Positions 24,140 to 36,433 of a DNA stretch of 64,000 nt are shown here, piece by piece (position 1 is the stretch's first letter; the number at the start of each line of letters is the position of its first letter). The notes beneath the pieces are model-generated. The model worked only from the letters and a program-made list of their open reading frames with translations. It was not told where the DNA came from and did not search any database. The position numbers and the translations under genes were made by a program. Source of the DNA: Adiantum capillus-veneris (taxonomy: Eukaryota; Streptophyta; Polypodiopsida; Polypodiales; Pteridaceae); the NCBI GenBank assembly GCA_014529385.2, contig CM043959.1:92295529-92359528 (forward strand), given 5' to 3'.

Positions 24140-24900
24140 ATCTAGGAGGTGCGCTTGCACGTGCTCTCTTGCTCTATCTCTTTCTTTGTCTCTCTATGTT
24201 CACATACAACTTGGAGTATGTGCAAGGATGGTCGCCAGGTATGCAGATTTGTATGTTTCATGGATTGTGGTATATAGTTTTGGTATTTTGCAGGGCCACC
24301 GCGCCTTCCATTTGTAGCGAAAATAACCTCAAAGTTGTTTATTTTCCCAAAGTCTACTATGGAAAATGTATGCTCATTATGAATCCCACAAGAGGATACA
24401 ATTATCTGTTGAAGCATTCCTAAGAGTCTTTTTACAAATCCATCTGCTAGTTGCAATTTCATACGTGCTTTCTTGAGTGCTGATCTTTCCCATTTTCTTG
24501 GTTGCGATGGCTACCCCGACCCCATTTTCAAGTACAGCTATCATCTTCACTCCTTTGTACTCAGGTGGTAAGGTGGTGTTTCCATCGTCTCCTTCACAAC
24601 AGTCACCCACCTTATTCACTAGTATAGGCTTTGCGTTTGGTTTCTTGGGTCAAGTGTTATCCATGTTTCCATCTGTAGGTATATCATGTGGAGGGATCTT
24701 CAACCCTATCTTTTTCAAGTTTTTGCCCATTTGACCCCATAAATGTGGTCTTATCTTTAGAACTTCTATGAGAGTAATGGTGCATATTTATAGAAGTTGA
24801 CATCAATTTTTGTAGGCTTTTAGTGCTTGTCATCTGTGGAATTGGACTCCATTCAGATGGCACAATCTTCACCTCTGGTTTTGTCTTAGGTTCCCCTATA
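24140..24900 (-). pseudogene. Fragment of gypsy gag-protease linker and protease
   Basis: The minus strand reads TLIEVLKIRPHLWGQMGK, then NKVGDCCEGDDGNTTLPPEY, a protease-like VLENGVGVAIATKK, and MKLQLADGFVKRLLGMLQ with HTFSIVDFGK. The element at 30.7-38.3 kb has the matching series (LGELLKLRPYLWNDLQ, SKVGDYYEGEKGNTTFPVKY, ILDSGAGITIAMK, MKLQLADGHIERPLGML, HTFAIVDFGK). Here the retropepsin active-site triplet Asp-Ser-Gly has become Glu-Asn-Gly, and stops are present. This is an inactive fragment of the same family, cut off near 24300 on its downstream side. No LTRs are attached. Confidence 0.72.
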
Positions 24901-25948
24901 AAAGAAGGTAAAGTCCATAATGTTCTCCATTTACTCTCTACAAATACTTTTAATAGGGCATAGCTAAGTAGATATTAGAGTAGTTTTCTTAATGGAGAGA
25001 GATAATTTTCACAAACAAGATTAGAGAGAGAGAGAGAGGCAGAGATAGCACATGATATACGTGGTTCACCCAATGTTGGCTACATCCACGGAAAAGCAAC
25101 CACTCAATGGATTTAGTACCTCAAACTAGAAGTAGGTTACAAAGGGATTATACCCTTAATGGAACTCCCGCCTTACTTTACTCTCACCACCTCACACACA
25201 CCTTGTTTTATTAACTTCACAATGCAAATTGTGTGTAGAAGAGGCCTCCTTTCATAGGCCAAAAGGGTTTTTCTCTCTCATGAGAGGGAGCCATGTGTAG
25301 CCTCCCTTGTGGAGTTCTACCAAACATCGAGCGAACTTAGCCGATCAAGCTCAAAACCGAGCAAATTTATTAAGTGAGTTTCTCACGTATATATATACAT
25401 CTTTTCTAAAAAGAGATCTAAGAGAGAGAGAGAGAGAGAGAGAGAGGGCTTTCTCTAAACCCAAACAATAAATGCCAGCACCATTGCTTCCCAATCATGA
25501 TTATACAAATCTAGTCGTCCTTATACATGTCACCATTGCTAGCAATTTTTTCTTTTCTGGAAACTCAAATATAGATCAATTGAATAGCTTAGTTCACAAA
25601 GATGGAAGATGCAACTCCTTTCCATTTTGGATCATTGTTTGGAAAAATCTAGCAGATGTCTAGAAGGCCATAATTTGTTTGCAACAAATTTCAATCTCTT
25701 TTGAGCTTGTGTCTGCTCAAGACAACTAGAGAAGACTCTAGAAGATGGTGCATCATGTAAGAATCCAAAGGTTGCATGCCAATTCGATTGAATAGTGGGG
25801 TGCTCTCAACCACAAAGCAAGGTGGTTACATGCCAACCCTATTCACCATAAGTAAGAGAGAAAAATGACACTACACCACCACATAGACAGTTAGAACAAT
25901 AACAATAGTAATAACACACCAAAATGAGAAACAAACAAGATAATTATA
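24901..25948. other. Non-coding; possible LTR remnant
   Basis: About 25055-25100 reads ATACGTGGTTCACCC ... CTACATCCACGG, a motif often seen in plant LTRs and related non-autonomous elements. It is flanked by GA repeats (25023-25042 and 25420-25447). The ends of such an element could not be fixed. The rest holds no recognisable gene. Confidence 0.35.
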
Positions 25949-28900
25949 TTAGAAGAGCATTAGCTCAATTCGACAACCAAAGCTATTACCATAACCATAA
26001 GCTTCATGATGAAGGGCTACAATGAAAGCCATCTCTGATGCACAAAAAAATATCTCAACCCAGCCAATGGTATCTCCTGTAAGAGGTATCAAAAGTCACA
26101 ATAGAAAACACACAACAAAAATATAGACAAGTATTGTATAAAATTATGATTGAAACACAAACCTGCCATAGAGACCATGATCAACAACCACCCAGATTCT
26201 GGCAAATTCGAATATGCAAGTTGCATGCCTGCACGAACATGATCCTCGCTACAAACATCCCAAAGGGGCACAATAGGGGATGCTAAGTGGGAACCACCAA
26301 AGGGAAGATCCAAAAAAATAAAATCAGAAGCCCATATGACTCTTCTCCTACCACGCACGCACAAGGTCCCATTGAAGCGTGCACATCCCATGTGCTCATG
26401 AACACAAATCCATGCCGGATGTCGAACACTGGCCCTAAAATCAGCAGCAATAGCTATGTAGTCCCCAGAAATGGCCATGCACCGTGAGTCAGACAATGAG
26501 GACAGACAAGACAAGGGAATATCAACGATGTAGATAAAAGAAATGGTTTTCTTTGCAACAATCTCCGTAGGAGGTACTGCAATACAAGAGGCTAAACAAA
26601 GTGACTTAACTCCAATAAATAAACAAAACAAACAACTACATCGTAAGTGAAATCTCACCATGCTCTTGCTCCATGTTTTCATCCACCCTAGCCTCAACAA
26701 TCACCTCCTTTCCCTTGTGAGAAGTATTTGTAGCTTAGAAAAAGCAGAAAAACACAATATCACCAGTTTGTAAAGTAAATAATTTAAGGAAAAAGAGAGT
26801 TTAAAGCTCTTCAACCATATATGTTTGAGATTGTTTTGAGTAACCATTTACCGGATATCACCTCATCCACTCTAGGAGGTAGAGGCATAGCGATGGATGT
26901 GCCACCAACTCTCATAGTATCATGAAGCTCTCTGTCTCTCGCCAATACATGCCCAGAAGCCATGTCTATCCACCATGGACATGTGAGCTTATGTATGGAA
27001 GGGGAGTACATGAATTCTTCCCCAGCAAATAGTTGCACCCACTGCTTAGCTAAGAATGGAATCCCTAGAAGAAAGCCTTTTCCAACCAAGGATAATAGAA
27101 ATCTAAAACAATCAAACAAAATAACATCACTACAAACTTTGTAATTATGAAAAGCTTGAAATAAAAGCATGATCTTAGCTTCAACCAAAGGAAAAAGATA
27201 GGGTCGTGCTTCAAACTTGAGCTCCTCAAAGTAAGAGGCAATAGAGCAATCATGAGGCAACAAAATACCACCAGCAATGTTGGTTAAGTCCTCCACAAAC
27301 TTTGTGGCACTATCAAAAATCCTTTGTAGAAGGCCCTCTCTACGAATCCAGCTACATAACAAGGAAGATGAGAAAAAACTAAAACAATCACAAAAAACTA
27401 GCAATTCTACATCAAAGATTCTTGAAAGTCAAAGGAAACTTTACTTACATGTGATACACATGATCTCCTTTCTTTAAACCATAAGAAGTCCTAGTAATCT
27501 TGTTTGCCTCAAGAAAGGAAACCCATAACAGTTTTCTCAAGACAAGAGCATCATGCATAGCAATCAAGTTCAGTTTCTCAAGTGTAGCCCAACTATTAGG
27601 ACCCCACTTGAGTGCAAGAACTCGAACCATCCAATCCGGTCCAAGATTTGGATCAACAATATTTAGCAACTTCAATATTTAAGCAACGAATAAAAAACCA
27701 AGTTTGAATAGCTATTACACTATGTGCAAAACACCTAAAAATAATAATTCAACCACCTTCCCAATGCGCTCTCCATATTTGAGTGCTAAGTCATTCAATA
27801 TCTTCTCCTCCTCCTTTATAAGTTCTTCATTTTTCATTGTGTGCCTAGCTTGCTCTATTCTTTGGCTCAAATCCTTGGACATTTGAACCTTCAACACATA
27901 CTTAAAAATAAATAATTTGCAAAAAAAACAAGCACATACTCTTTGGCTCAATTACTTGGATATTTTATCCTTCAACATACACAATTGAAAATATATCATT
28001 TTCAAAAAAAGCAAACAAGAGATCGTTCTAAAAAGCAAGCCAAAGACACTTACATCATATAAGAGCTTTCCCAAGTATCGACGAGTAAGTGGATACCAAG
28101 GCTCCACACCCTTCGAGTATTTCTTGTGGACTACAGCAATCAACTTTTGATCTTTTTCTAAAAGCCACATTACATAAGCTTCATGATCTGCTGCACAAAT
28201 GTGGGAGTAGTTGACAAGCTCGTCCCAAAGATGGGTGACCACAAGAGCATGTGTGTTCATGATATTCCAAGTTCATATACAATACATACAAAGTCGAAAA
28301 CATAACATAGACATTTTCTGCTAAAATATATAGAAAGTTATAAAACTTACAAATTCATTCTTTGCAAGCTACTAAGAAGAGCTATCTTTGGCACTCATGT
28401 AGGATCAATAAATGTACAAATAACACTACAATGTTTCTCTCGATCAGTGGAGAATATCTCTTTAATAGCAACCGTCCAATCGATTGTTCTATGATTACCC
28501 TCCAGATATAGAACATTTTATTAGAGACAACTTGAAGATTTGGTCTTTTAGAAAGCTCAATTTCAAACTCTTTATGTATATCAACCCATATTGGGTCCCA
28601 TGAAGTAAGAAGGTCCTCTACAAAATATATAAGCATAGACAGAAAAGCATACTCAACTACTATTTATGAGAACAACAAAAAACACAATAGAAATAGACAG
28701 TAGGAAAAATCAAAGTAGAGAAACGAAATACCTGTAACATAAGCTTCCTCCTTCTTGAAATTCCAAATTGAAACAATAAAAGCTCATTTCTCTTGCATGT
28801 AGCCCTCTTTGCAAAAGCAGATTTCAATCCCCTAACATCATCTCTTAAGCCTCTCACCCTTGCATAGGGGATCAATCGACATAAAGGAATTGGCGGACAA

Positions 28901-29133
28901 TCAAAACAACTAAACATGCGAGTACATTGAAGAATATCTTTTCCTCTATGCATGTAAAGCTTGTGCTCATCCCTTGTCTCAGTATCAACTGCTACTTCAT
29001 CTCTTACGACATAAGGTACTATTTGTAAACATGCCTCTTGTGGAGCAAGAGATTCATCAACTTCATTTATGGAGCCAAGCTGCAAGTCTTGACTTTGCAT
29101 CTCCTCTTCCTGTGTCTCCAAACCTTTTGTCAT
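25949..29133 (-). CDS. Multi-exon gene of unknown function
   Basis: Proposed minus-strand exons: 29133-28732, 28615-about 28382, about 28260-28054, 27900-27757, 27669-27449, 27351-about 27140, 27064-about 26851, 26733-26659, 26576-26163 and 26076-25949 (stop TAA). Junctions with donor GT, acceptor AG and matching phase include 28732/28615 (phase 0), 28054/27900 (0), 27757/27669 (0), 27449/27351 (phase 2, completing Ile), 26851/26733, 26659/26576 and 26163/26076 (all phase 1). Four donors are GTAAGT- or GTGAG-like. The product would be about 700 residues. Segments include SWDPIWVDIHKEFE, THLWDELVNYSHICAADHE, a charged helix KNEELIKEEEKILNDLALKYGE (split), VDPNLGPDWMVRVLALKWG and GDYIAIAADFRASVRHPAW. 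I recognise no domain. The exon 2/3 join is unresolved: two in-frame stops follow HECQR. The N-terminal part may therefore be decayed or mis-modelled. Confidence 0.6.
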
Positions 29134-29339
29134 ATCTGTGATAGATTTTGCACTTATTTGATCATTGCTCTCTAAGATACTAGAAGCTTGAGTTGAAGAA
29201 AGTCATCTCCCTCTGCGACCTCGTCCAGGAATTGAAGGACTTGCAAAACACAACCAAAACCAATTTATTTACTTCACTGAAATTGCTTCTAGGCGTCCAT
29301 GCCAACGCAAATGCCTAGAGTCAATTCAAACAATCAAAA

Positions 29340-30062
29340 ACTTTATCTTATTAATCATCCACGTCGGCGTGGATCGTTAGAGGGAGCTAACAGATTTAAA
29401 AAAAGCATGACCAATTATAAAAATTTATCTTTAGAAATCCCTTCTATCCATCCATGTCACCGTGGATGGCTTGAGGGAGCTTCCTGAGTCTCATGAATTG
29501 TGACTAAAATCACTACAAGAATGAATCACTACAAAAAAAACAATGTCACTAGAAACTCCTTCTAGCCATCCACGCCGGCGTGGATGGCTACAGATAGTTC
29601 TAAGAGAAGCTATGCAACTCTGCAAATCTCTAGAGAGAGCTCATATATAGATAAATTCACAGATTCAAAACTTCTTTCTAGCCATCCGCGGCGGTGTGGA
29701 TGGCTACATATAGTCTGAGCTATGCAATTTTGCAAATCTCCATAGAGAGCTTATCTATAGATAAATTATCACATTCAAAAATTCATTCTAGCCATCCACG
29801 CCGGCATGGATGGCTATAGATAATTCCAACAGAAGCTATAAGACACCATAAATCACAAAAGCAGAAAATTTAAGGTTTAGAATGCACATTTGTTGTAGTT
29901 TAGTTTATCCTTCTGCAAATGTTAGAAAGCTTTAAAAGGTTTCTGTAGTCTTTAAAAGAGGCAAAGATTTAAATTAAAACTAGTAACCTTACAAAACATT
30001 ATCTTAAACATTGGAAAAAAAAAACTACCTGTAGCCATCCACACTGGCATGGATGGCTACAG
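29340..30062. repeat. Array of spaced GC-rich palindromes
   Basis: Six copies of a palindrome close to CCATCCACGCCGGCGTGGATGG lie near 29355, 29451, 29568, 29680, 29788 and 30034, about 100-115 bp apart apart from the last. Spacers are similar to each other (TATGCAA.TCTGCAAATCTC ... AGAGAGCT.ATATATAGATAAAT). Near 29511 stands CACTACAAGAATGAATCACTAC, a CACTA-transposon-like terminus. Palindromic subterminal repeats are usual in CACTA elements, so this may be one end of such an element. No matching second end was found. The array lies directly upstream of the minus-strand gene. Confidence 0.7.
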
Positions 30063-30739
30063 GTAGTTTACAAATGTATTTGGCTGTGGGACGCATGTTT
30101 AACCTCACCATCCTATCTTATTGCAGTATTAGAGAGAACCACAAATAATTTGTCAATCCATGAGATGAAGCTGACTCGCCTAGTGCATAGAGGCTACAAG
30201 AGGTTGTTAATCTCTCGAAAAACAACTAATAACTCGCATCTAACTCAAGCTACACTCCAGTGACTGAAATCACCAAAAACCAATCGCTCATGGACAAACA
30301 AATCACATCAGTTACAGCATCAAATGACATCCAAACGTAATGAAACTTCTAGGACATGTTTATAAGACTTAAGCACACATGCTTATGGTCTCAACCCCAC
30401 TCTAGGTCAAGTTCCAAAATCGCGATTATTAACAGCAGTGGATTTTTGACCTAGTCGTTTTCGACCCAAAATGCATCTAAATGCTTAGCAATGATGCCCC
30501 AATACCCCGCCTATGCTTAGTTTTTGATTTGAAAGTGTAAATTCCTAGTTATGATAAAATTAGGATGCGGGTCGGCGATGCCAAAAACTACGAACTATTG
30601 TGATGTGTTTACGTCAATGCGTAGAGCTCTTACCCGCGGTTTCAATGCAACAAAGGTGACTGCAAGTGACAACCAGGAAGGAGTAGGAAGAGCGAGAAGG
30701 AGAGGAGTGAGCGCCGTTAGCTCACGGTGTGTATTTCAT
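30063..30739. other. Non-coding spacer
   Basis: No supported gene. A short plus-strand ORF at 30551-30754 (67 codons, Arg-rich) has no recognisable motif, and I do not call it. Confidence 0.5.
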
Positions 30740-30759
30740 TATCCAAAAACTTAAGAATA

Positions 30760-32370
30760 ACTTACAAAAATTGGCTTTTATACCTTAGCCAAGGTTTTTG
30801 GTGGTCAAAACTAATAATCTAAGAGTTCTACCAAAGATGGGTAATGACGGATTGATACATCGAGGTATCATTTCCACGGAGAAAAAATAGACATCTGGTA
30901 TCATTTCCTAGACAAATGATCTTCTCGTTGATGTCAAATTCCCTTTTTCACAACACAATGAAATCAAATTCCATAAGAATTATGAACCATCTCACTATTC
31001 TTCTTGTGCTGCATGGCTTGTTGACCAAGTACAACAAATCTTGGTGGTCCACAAAGAACACAAATTTGTTGGCTAATAGGTAATGTCTATACTTTTTAAC
31101 AACATAGATCATTCCTAATCCTTCCCTTTCGATGGTGGTGTAATTCTTTTTCGTCATGTTCAACTGTCGGCTAGCATAAGAAATAGGAAAGTCAATTTTC
31201 TCGTCTCCTGGTTGAGCTAGTATACAACCGATAGCAAAATTGGAAGCATCTACATGTATGTGGAATATCTTATTCCAATCTGGTGCTTTCAATATTAGAG
31301 CTGAGGTGAGATATTGCTTAAGCTTCATGAAGGATTCTTCACATGCCTTGGTTCACTCAAAGTGTGTAATCAAGCTATACATGGGCTTTGCAATTATAGC
31401 GTACATGTAGATGAACCGTCGGTAATATCCACAATGCCCCATGAAGGCTTGTACCCCCTTGACTATTGCTGGTCTAGGCAAATCAGCAATGACATGAATT
31501 TTTTCAATATCAGTAGCTATGCCATTTTTAGACACTATATGTCCAAGAGTTTTTCCTTGTCTACCCATAAATGTGCACTTTTCACGATTTAAGAAAATCC
31601 TATAAAGTATACATTTTTTGAATACCTTTTTGAGGTGTTCAAAATGATCAGCTCGGATTGATGAATGTACGCATAGATCATCCATATATACTTCTAAGAA
31701 TTTCCTAAGATGTTCTTTAAAAGCATGGCTCATCAACCTTTGAAATGTGGCTTGAGCATTAGTTAACCCAAACGGCATAACCCAATAGGCAAAAATACCC
31801 CATTCTGTTCAAAAGCAGTTTTATGCTGATCTTTTGGGTCAACTAAAAGTTGATTGTATCCCGAAAATCCATCTAAGAAGCTGTAAGCTTCTTTCCCTAC
31901 AACTCGTTCCAAAACGTGCTCAGTGATTGGAAGAGGAAAGTTGTCTCTAATGGTAGCTGCGTTCACCATTTTGAGATTAACACACACTCATAATTTTCCA
32001 TTTGTCTTGGGTACTACCACAATCGGAGACACCCAATCTGTGTGTTCAATTTCGTAAATGAATTCGGCTTCCTTTAGTTTTTCAATCTCTTCTGTTATCT
32101 TCCTGGCAAATGTTTCATTATACGTGTATGTCCTTTGTCTACTTGGTTTCGCATCATCTCTCATGGGTATGGTATGTTGAAAGATTTCTGGATCAACACC
32201 CTTGAGATCCTTCTAAGACCAAGCAAAGATATCTCGGTATTCTTTTAGCAAGCTCAGCAAGAGCTCTTCTTCTTTCTCTGTTAGGTTGTTTGCAATGTAA
32301 GCAGGTCTAGGCTCTTCTCCTGGTTCAGCCAAGTCTATCTTTTTAGCGTTTTCAGGCCCTTCATAGGACT
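30760..32370 (-). pseudogene. Gypsy reverse transcriptase-RNase H, broken
   Basis: Reverse transcriptase copies the element RNA and RNase H removes it. Readable in order: LKEYRDIFAWS (about 32230), HTDWVSPIVVVPKTNGKL (32040-31990), VCVNLKMVNAATIRDNFPLP, motif A FLDGFSGYNQ (about 31890), MPFGLTNAQATFQRLM (31778-31730), the catalytic VYMDDLCVHS (about 31690), LGHIVSKNGI, then the connection and RNase H: FHIHVDASNFAIGCILAQ (31270-31215), ISYASRQLNMTKKNYTTIEREGLGMIY (in part) and FFVDHQDLLYLVNK, ending EDHLSRK. The catalytic YMDD is intact. In-frame stops occur after FAWS and after KTNGKL, where the family has KLRVCVNLK; a CGA to TGA change explains the latter. A frame change separates the 31987-31763 segment from the YMDD segment. 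Confidence 0.85.
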
Positions 32371-34513
32371 TGCCTTGTTTTGACTACGATTTTTTCATCT
32401 TGGAGAGTACACTTTTTGTAATGTGATGGAACACTCATTACATCCTTACCATCCTCTTCCGTGGTTTCCATTTTGATCGTATATATCTCCTTTAGACCTT
32501 TTTTCAACTCTTGATATTTCGTTTTCTGCTCAACTCGGGTCATGAGTGGTTTCTTATCCTGTGGGTTTGCTTGAGTATCCTTCCTTGTTTTTCTCGATGT
32601 TTTAGACATTTCTGAATTTTTGTTTGAAGGATATCTACCAGTGATTTTGTCCTTGACATAATCATTTGCATCTATCTGCATCAGGAATTGTGTTCCACTA
32701 GAGACTGATGGCATAGGTCGTGTTTTCACGTTTTTGGTGTCTCTTTTTCTTCTATACCATTTTTGTCTTCTTGATTTTTGATTGGGAAAGTCAAAAAACT
32801 TTTCCTCCCCTCCTTTCAAGAGTAGCTTGGCTCTCACATGTTCTTTTTTGACCCCAAACCTTCTGAGATAGCTGAGTGTTCATCTAACTCATCTATTGCT
32901 TCATAGTAGAGGTCTGAAAAGACATGTTGAGCTTTCATCAAGTCCTTGGGTTCCTCATCTTCGTCTTCAATGTTGAGGATTGAAATCATTTGGATGGGAA
33001 TTATGTCGTAGACATCCTCATTGCAAAATTGAGAAGGCATAGACGTATTCACACATACATCTATGGTCGCTAAAATTTGAGTCCACTCGAATGGCTCAAA
33101 AAAATGCTCTAGAAAGGGTTCAGGTACATAGGCTTCGTCTGTGCAGTCCCTTTCTAGAATACATTCTTCTCATTTTAAGCTTCTGTTTTTTGAAGCTCCA
33201 CACATCCAAATAGGAGTGTCTTTGTTTAACCAAGATGGAAGCTTAGTTTCAGCCAAAGAGACTGAATCAAACTCTTGTATGGGTGTTTTCAAGACATCTC
33301 TATAAGTGTGATCTTTTAGATTTACACTTGTTATAGATCCCACTTACTTCAAGTATAGATAATTGTTTCCCCAATCTTGGATAATTTGTACCTTTCACAT
33401 GAAAGGTATTCCCAATATAATTTCATAATTGAGTTTTTCCCAAAGTCCACTATGGCAAAAGTGTGTTGATATTCAATTCCACAGGAATTGACTATCACCT
33501 TTTCAAGCATCCCTAATGGTCTCTCAATGTGTCCGTCAGCCAATTGCAATTTCATTCAAGTTTTTCTAATGGCTGGTTGTCCCTAGGATTCCCATACTGC
33601 TTTCATGGCTATGGTTATGCCTGCTCCACTATCCAGTATTGCCATGGTTTCAATGTCATTATATTTCACCGGAAAGGTGGTGTTTCCTTTTTCCCCTTCG
33701 TAATAATCTCCAACTTTGCTTATTAGAACGGATCGAATCTCTTTGTTGTCCATTTCATTTTTTAATTTTCCCAATTGTTTTGAGATTAGCCCCGTTATCC
33801 CTACCTTCTCTAGGGTTTTTTGTAGATCATTCCATAAGTATGGTCTGAGTTTTAACAGTTCTCCCAAGGTAAGAGTGCATTGGCTGAGTGTAGACATGAT
33901 TGAATGAATGTTGGCTACTTCTAGGGTCTGTTGAGCTCTTTCACTTGAGTGGTTTTACACACTATGGATTCATCTTTGTTATCTCCCAAGTAAGAAGATA
34001 ATGTTTTCAAGGTCAATGGCCCTTGACATTTCCGAAGCTTCAGATCCGCAATCGCCATACAAGGATTGTACATCCATGTTCATATCAGAAGGTAGGTTAT
34101 CCAAACAAACTTCCTCTATAGGAGCTAACTTTAGAGTCAGGCTCCCATCATTGATCTCTCTAACTTTTTCCCATAAGTGTCCTGGCCAGTCTTCCTCTAT
34201 GAATGGAATATAAGTTCGGCACTATAAGTTCTGGTTCTTTTGTTTCAAGGTGGGGTTCTGCCACCACATCGGGATTTTCTTTAGGGTCTCTTACCACAAG
34301 CTTCTCAGGTTTTGTGATACTTTCAAGCTTGGGTTTTTGTTTTTCTAGCATTTCTTGTGTGATTTTTACCAAATTTTGATAAGCTTCCAACTTAGTTGCC
34401 TCCATGTCTGGAGAAGGATAGTTTTTCCATTTGTTTTTCATGTTTTGGCCTGCTTTATGTCCTGCTTGGTAGGCTTCCAAGGCTGTGTTAATATGATCTA
34501 TCATAATAATCAA
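32361..34513 (-). pseudogene. Gypsy gag C-terminus, protease and linker, broken
   Basis: From upstream: a helical, Lys/Glu-rich stretch (34513-34160, LEAYQAGHKAGQNMKNKWKN), then LGELLKLRPYLWNDLQK (about 33860), SKVGDYYEGEKGNTTFPVKY, the retropepsin-like ILDSGAGITIAMK (about 33630-33600; Asp-Ser-Gly triplet intact), MKLQLADGHIERPLGML (33555) and HTFAIVDFGK (about 33470). Two further frames (33052-32834, acidic; 32837-32361, Lys-rich) form the linker to RT. Retropepsin processes the polyprotein. The pieces lie in several frames with stops, so the region is not functional. The 24.1-24.9 kb fragment is a second copy of the central part. Confidence 0.72.
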
Positions 34514-34549
34514 TATCTAATTCTCCTAAATGATTTTCTCATGTTAAAC

Positions 34550-36101
34550 TGATCATTTAATGCGGGGAAGTGACAGGGGAGAAAAAGCTAGAATATTGGT
34601 TAAGCTAGCAGTCGGCCACCACAGTAGGGATCCAAAGGAGGGAAAATAGGGATCCAAAGGGGGGGGCATCTACAAAAGAGCTATGTGCAAACAATGGGCT
34701 CAAAAGATCCTAAGGTTCAGCCCATTAAGACTTCCAAAATGCTAAGGTTCCCAAATTCAAAGGTTGTGTCCAAAGGCCAAACACTAGAGAAATTGGATGC
34801 TTAGTGTGTGTCACAAAAAGACTTTGTTAATCCCTACATAGGAGGGGGTGAGCCTTGCAAGTAGTGGATGAGAGAGAAACACACACACACACACACACAC
34901 ACACAAGCTCCCTTTACACAAAGGGAATGAGGGACACATGTCAGCTCCCTAGCCCAAATTCCCACAAGGTGTACCCAATTCCTATTCGATGGCCTTGGAG
35001 GTGGACCAATGAGAATTAGGCTAGAGTAAATCTAGTTTAATTAATTTAAAAACACTTAATAAAAGAACCAATAAGAATTAAGCTCTCTAGAAGACTACTG
35101 GACAGTCTCCCAAGGGGACCAATGAGCATTCAACAGCCCAATGGCTTGCCTGATTCCTATTGGCCAGGAGCCAAAGGGGTCCAATGAGAGTTTAGTTGAA
35201 TTAAATAATCACCTAAAGCTCTCACAAAAGGGGAAAGGGGGACACATGTTAGAAGGATATCACTTATGCTGCAGCCTGCTTAATTACCATTGGCTAAGCC
35301 TGGGGAGGTCCAATAGGATGCTAGCAAGAGCAAAAAGCAAGAGGAGTCGACCAAGAGAGAGAGGGGGCTGATTTTTGCAAGGCATTAACACACACACACA
35401 GTCACACAATCTCATGTGTGAAGTAAAGAAGACTCGCTCTCCTTCTCAAGATTTAATGGAAAGCTTACCACCTACTCCAAGCTTGTGAGAAGGGAGGCCT
35501 ACACCAACAACTCTTGATTTTGTGATGCAAATCCAACCAAGATCCAAGCTTCCATGCATGCTCATCTCCTCTACCATGCTAATTACTAAGCTAGGCTATG
35601 CTAATATGAGTGATTATGTGAGGAGATGTACATCTTTCTCGTAAGAATACTCCTTCTTCCTCTCAATCTACTCTCATACCCCGCTAGCTCTCACCATCTT
35701 TGAAGGTGTGTGAGGTCTTCGGTCTGAGACCATGAGGGAATTGATGTTGTGTTTGATAAGTGTTTTGCATAGTGCATGAATTTTCCATCTTCATTGCACT
35801 ATCTAGTATTGAAGGAACACAAGAAATTGTATTGTAAAATGTCTCTCTTGATTGGAGAAACCATAATACAAAGCCTTTTGGAGGGGGGACCGACTACATG
35901 AAAATCCGGTCCTCAACTGTTGTCAATTTCTTAATTTCTCTCTCTTTTGAAGTATTTTTCATGCTATCTAACTAGTTGTTATGATTTTTGTTGCTCTCTC
36001 CAACTCTTGTTATTCTCATTAGGAAGCTATTCTAATGAAATGCTCACTATGTTCATGCTATTTTCCGCTACACACAAGCTACTAGACCATTAAATGTTAC
36101 A
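34550..36101 (+). repeat. 5' LTR of the truncated plus-strand element
   Basis: About 1.5 kb containing AC microsatellites (34878-34905 and 35390-35400) and repeats of the type CCAATGAGAATTAGGC / CCAATGAGCATTCA / CCAATGAGAGTTTAG near 35005, 35121 and 35183. It ends in AAATGTTACA directly before the primer binding site. No second copy is present in the window for comparison. Confidence 0.5.
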
Positions 36102-36102
36102 T

Positions 36103-36114
36103 TGGCATCAGAGC
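36103..36114 (+). other. Primer binding site (initiator tRNA-Met type)
   Basis: TGGCATCAGAGC differs by one base from TGGTATCAGAGC, the usual plant site complementary to the 3' end of initiator tRNA-Met. It lies one to two bases after the LTR end. Confidence 0.65.
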
Positions 36115-36433
36115 ACAAGGTTTCTCTTTTCTTGCTCAAGAAGGGAGGTCCTCAAGCTAGCTATAAATGGTTGGTACTATTAATTGCATGTGAGTAAGTA
36201 GAATAGGGATTTTTCAACCTTGCAGTGTGCCTGCCTTTGTGTAACCACTATTGAGCTAGTAGAAGCTTGACAGGAGCCAGTCCTGTTTTGGTGTTGAACG
36301 ACCCTCTCTTCTATTCCTTGCAATTAATGGTATTCAATCCACGGGTACAGTAGCTTGAGTGCGTTTTCTAAAGGGGTAAAGAGGAGTAGCAACTAGGGCT
36401 TGAAGTGACAAAGTACACCTAAAAGTTGTTAGA

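Noticed and set aside
26089-26700. 203-codon minus ORF as a single-exon gene
   Set aside because: The frame runs through a likely intron (26658-26577). The exon join 26659/26576 in phase 1 explains the sequence better.
29340-30062. CRISPR-like regular spacing of a palindromic repeat
   Set aside because: Spacers resemble each other, there are no cas genes, and the context is a plant genome. It is better read as a transposon subterminal array.
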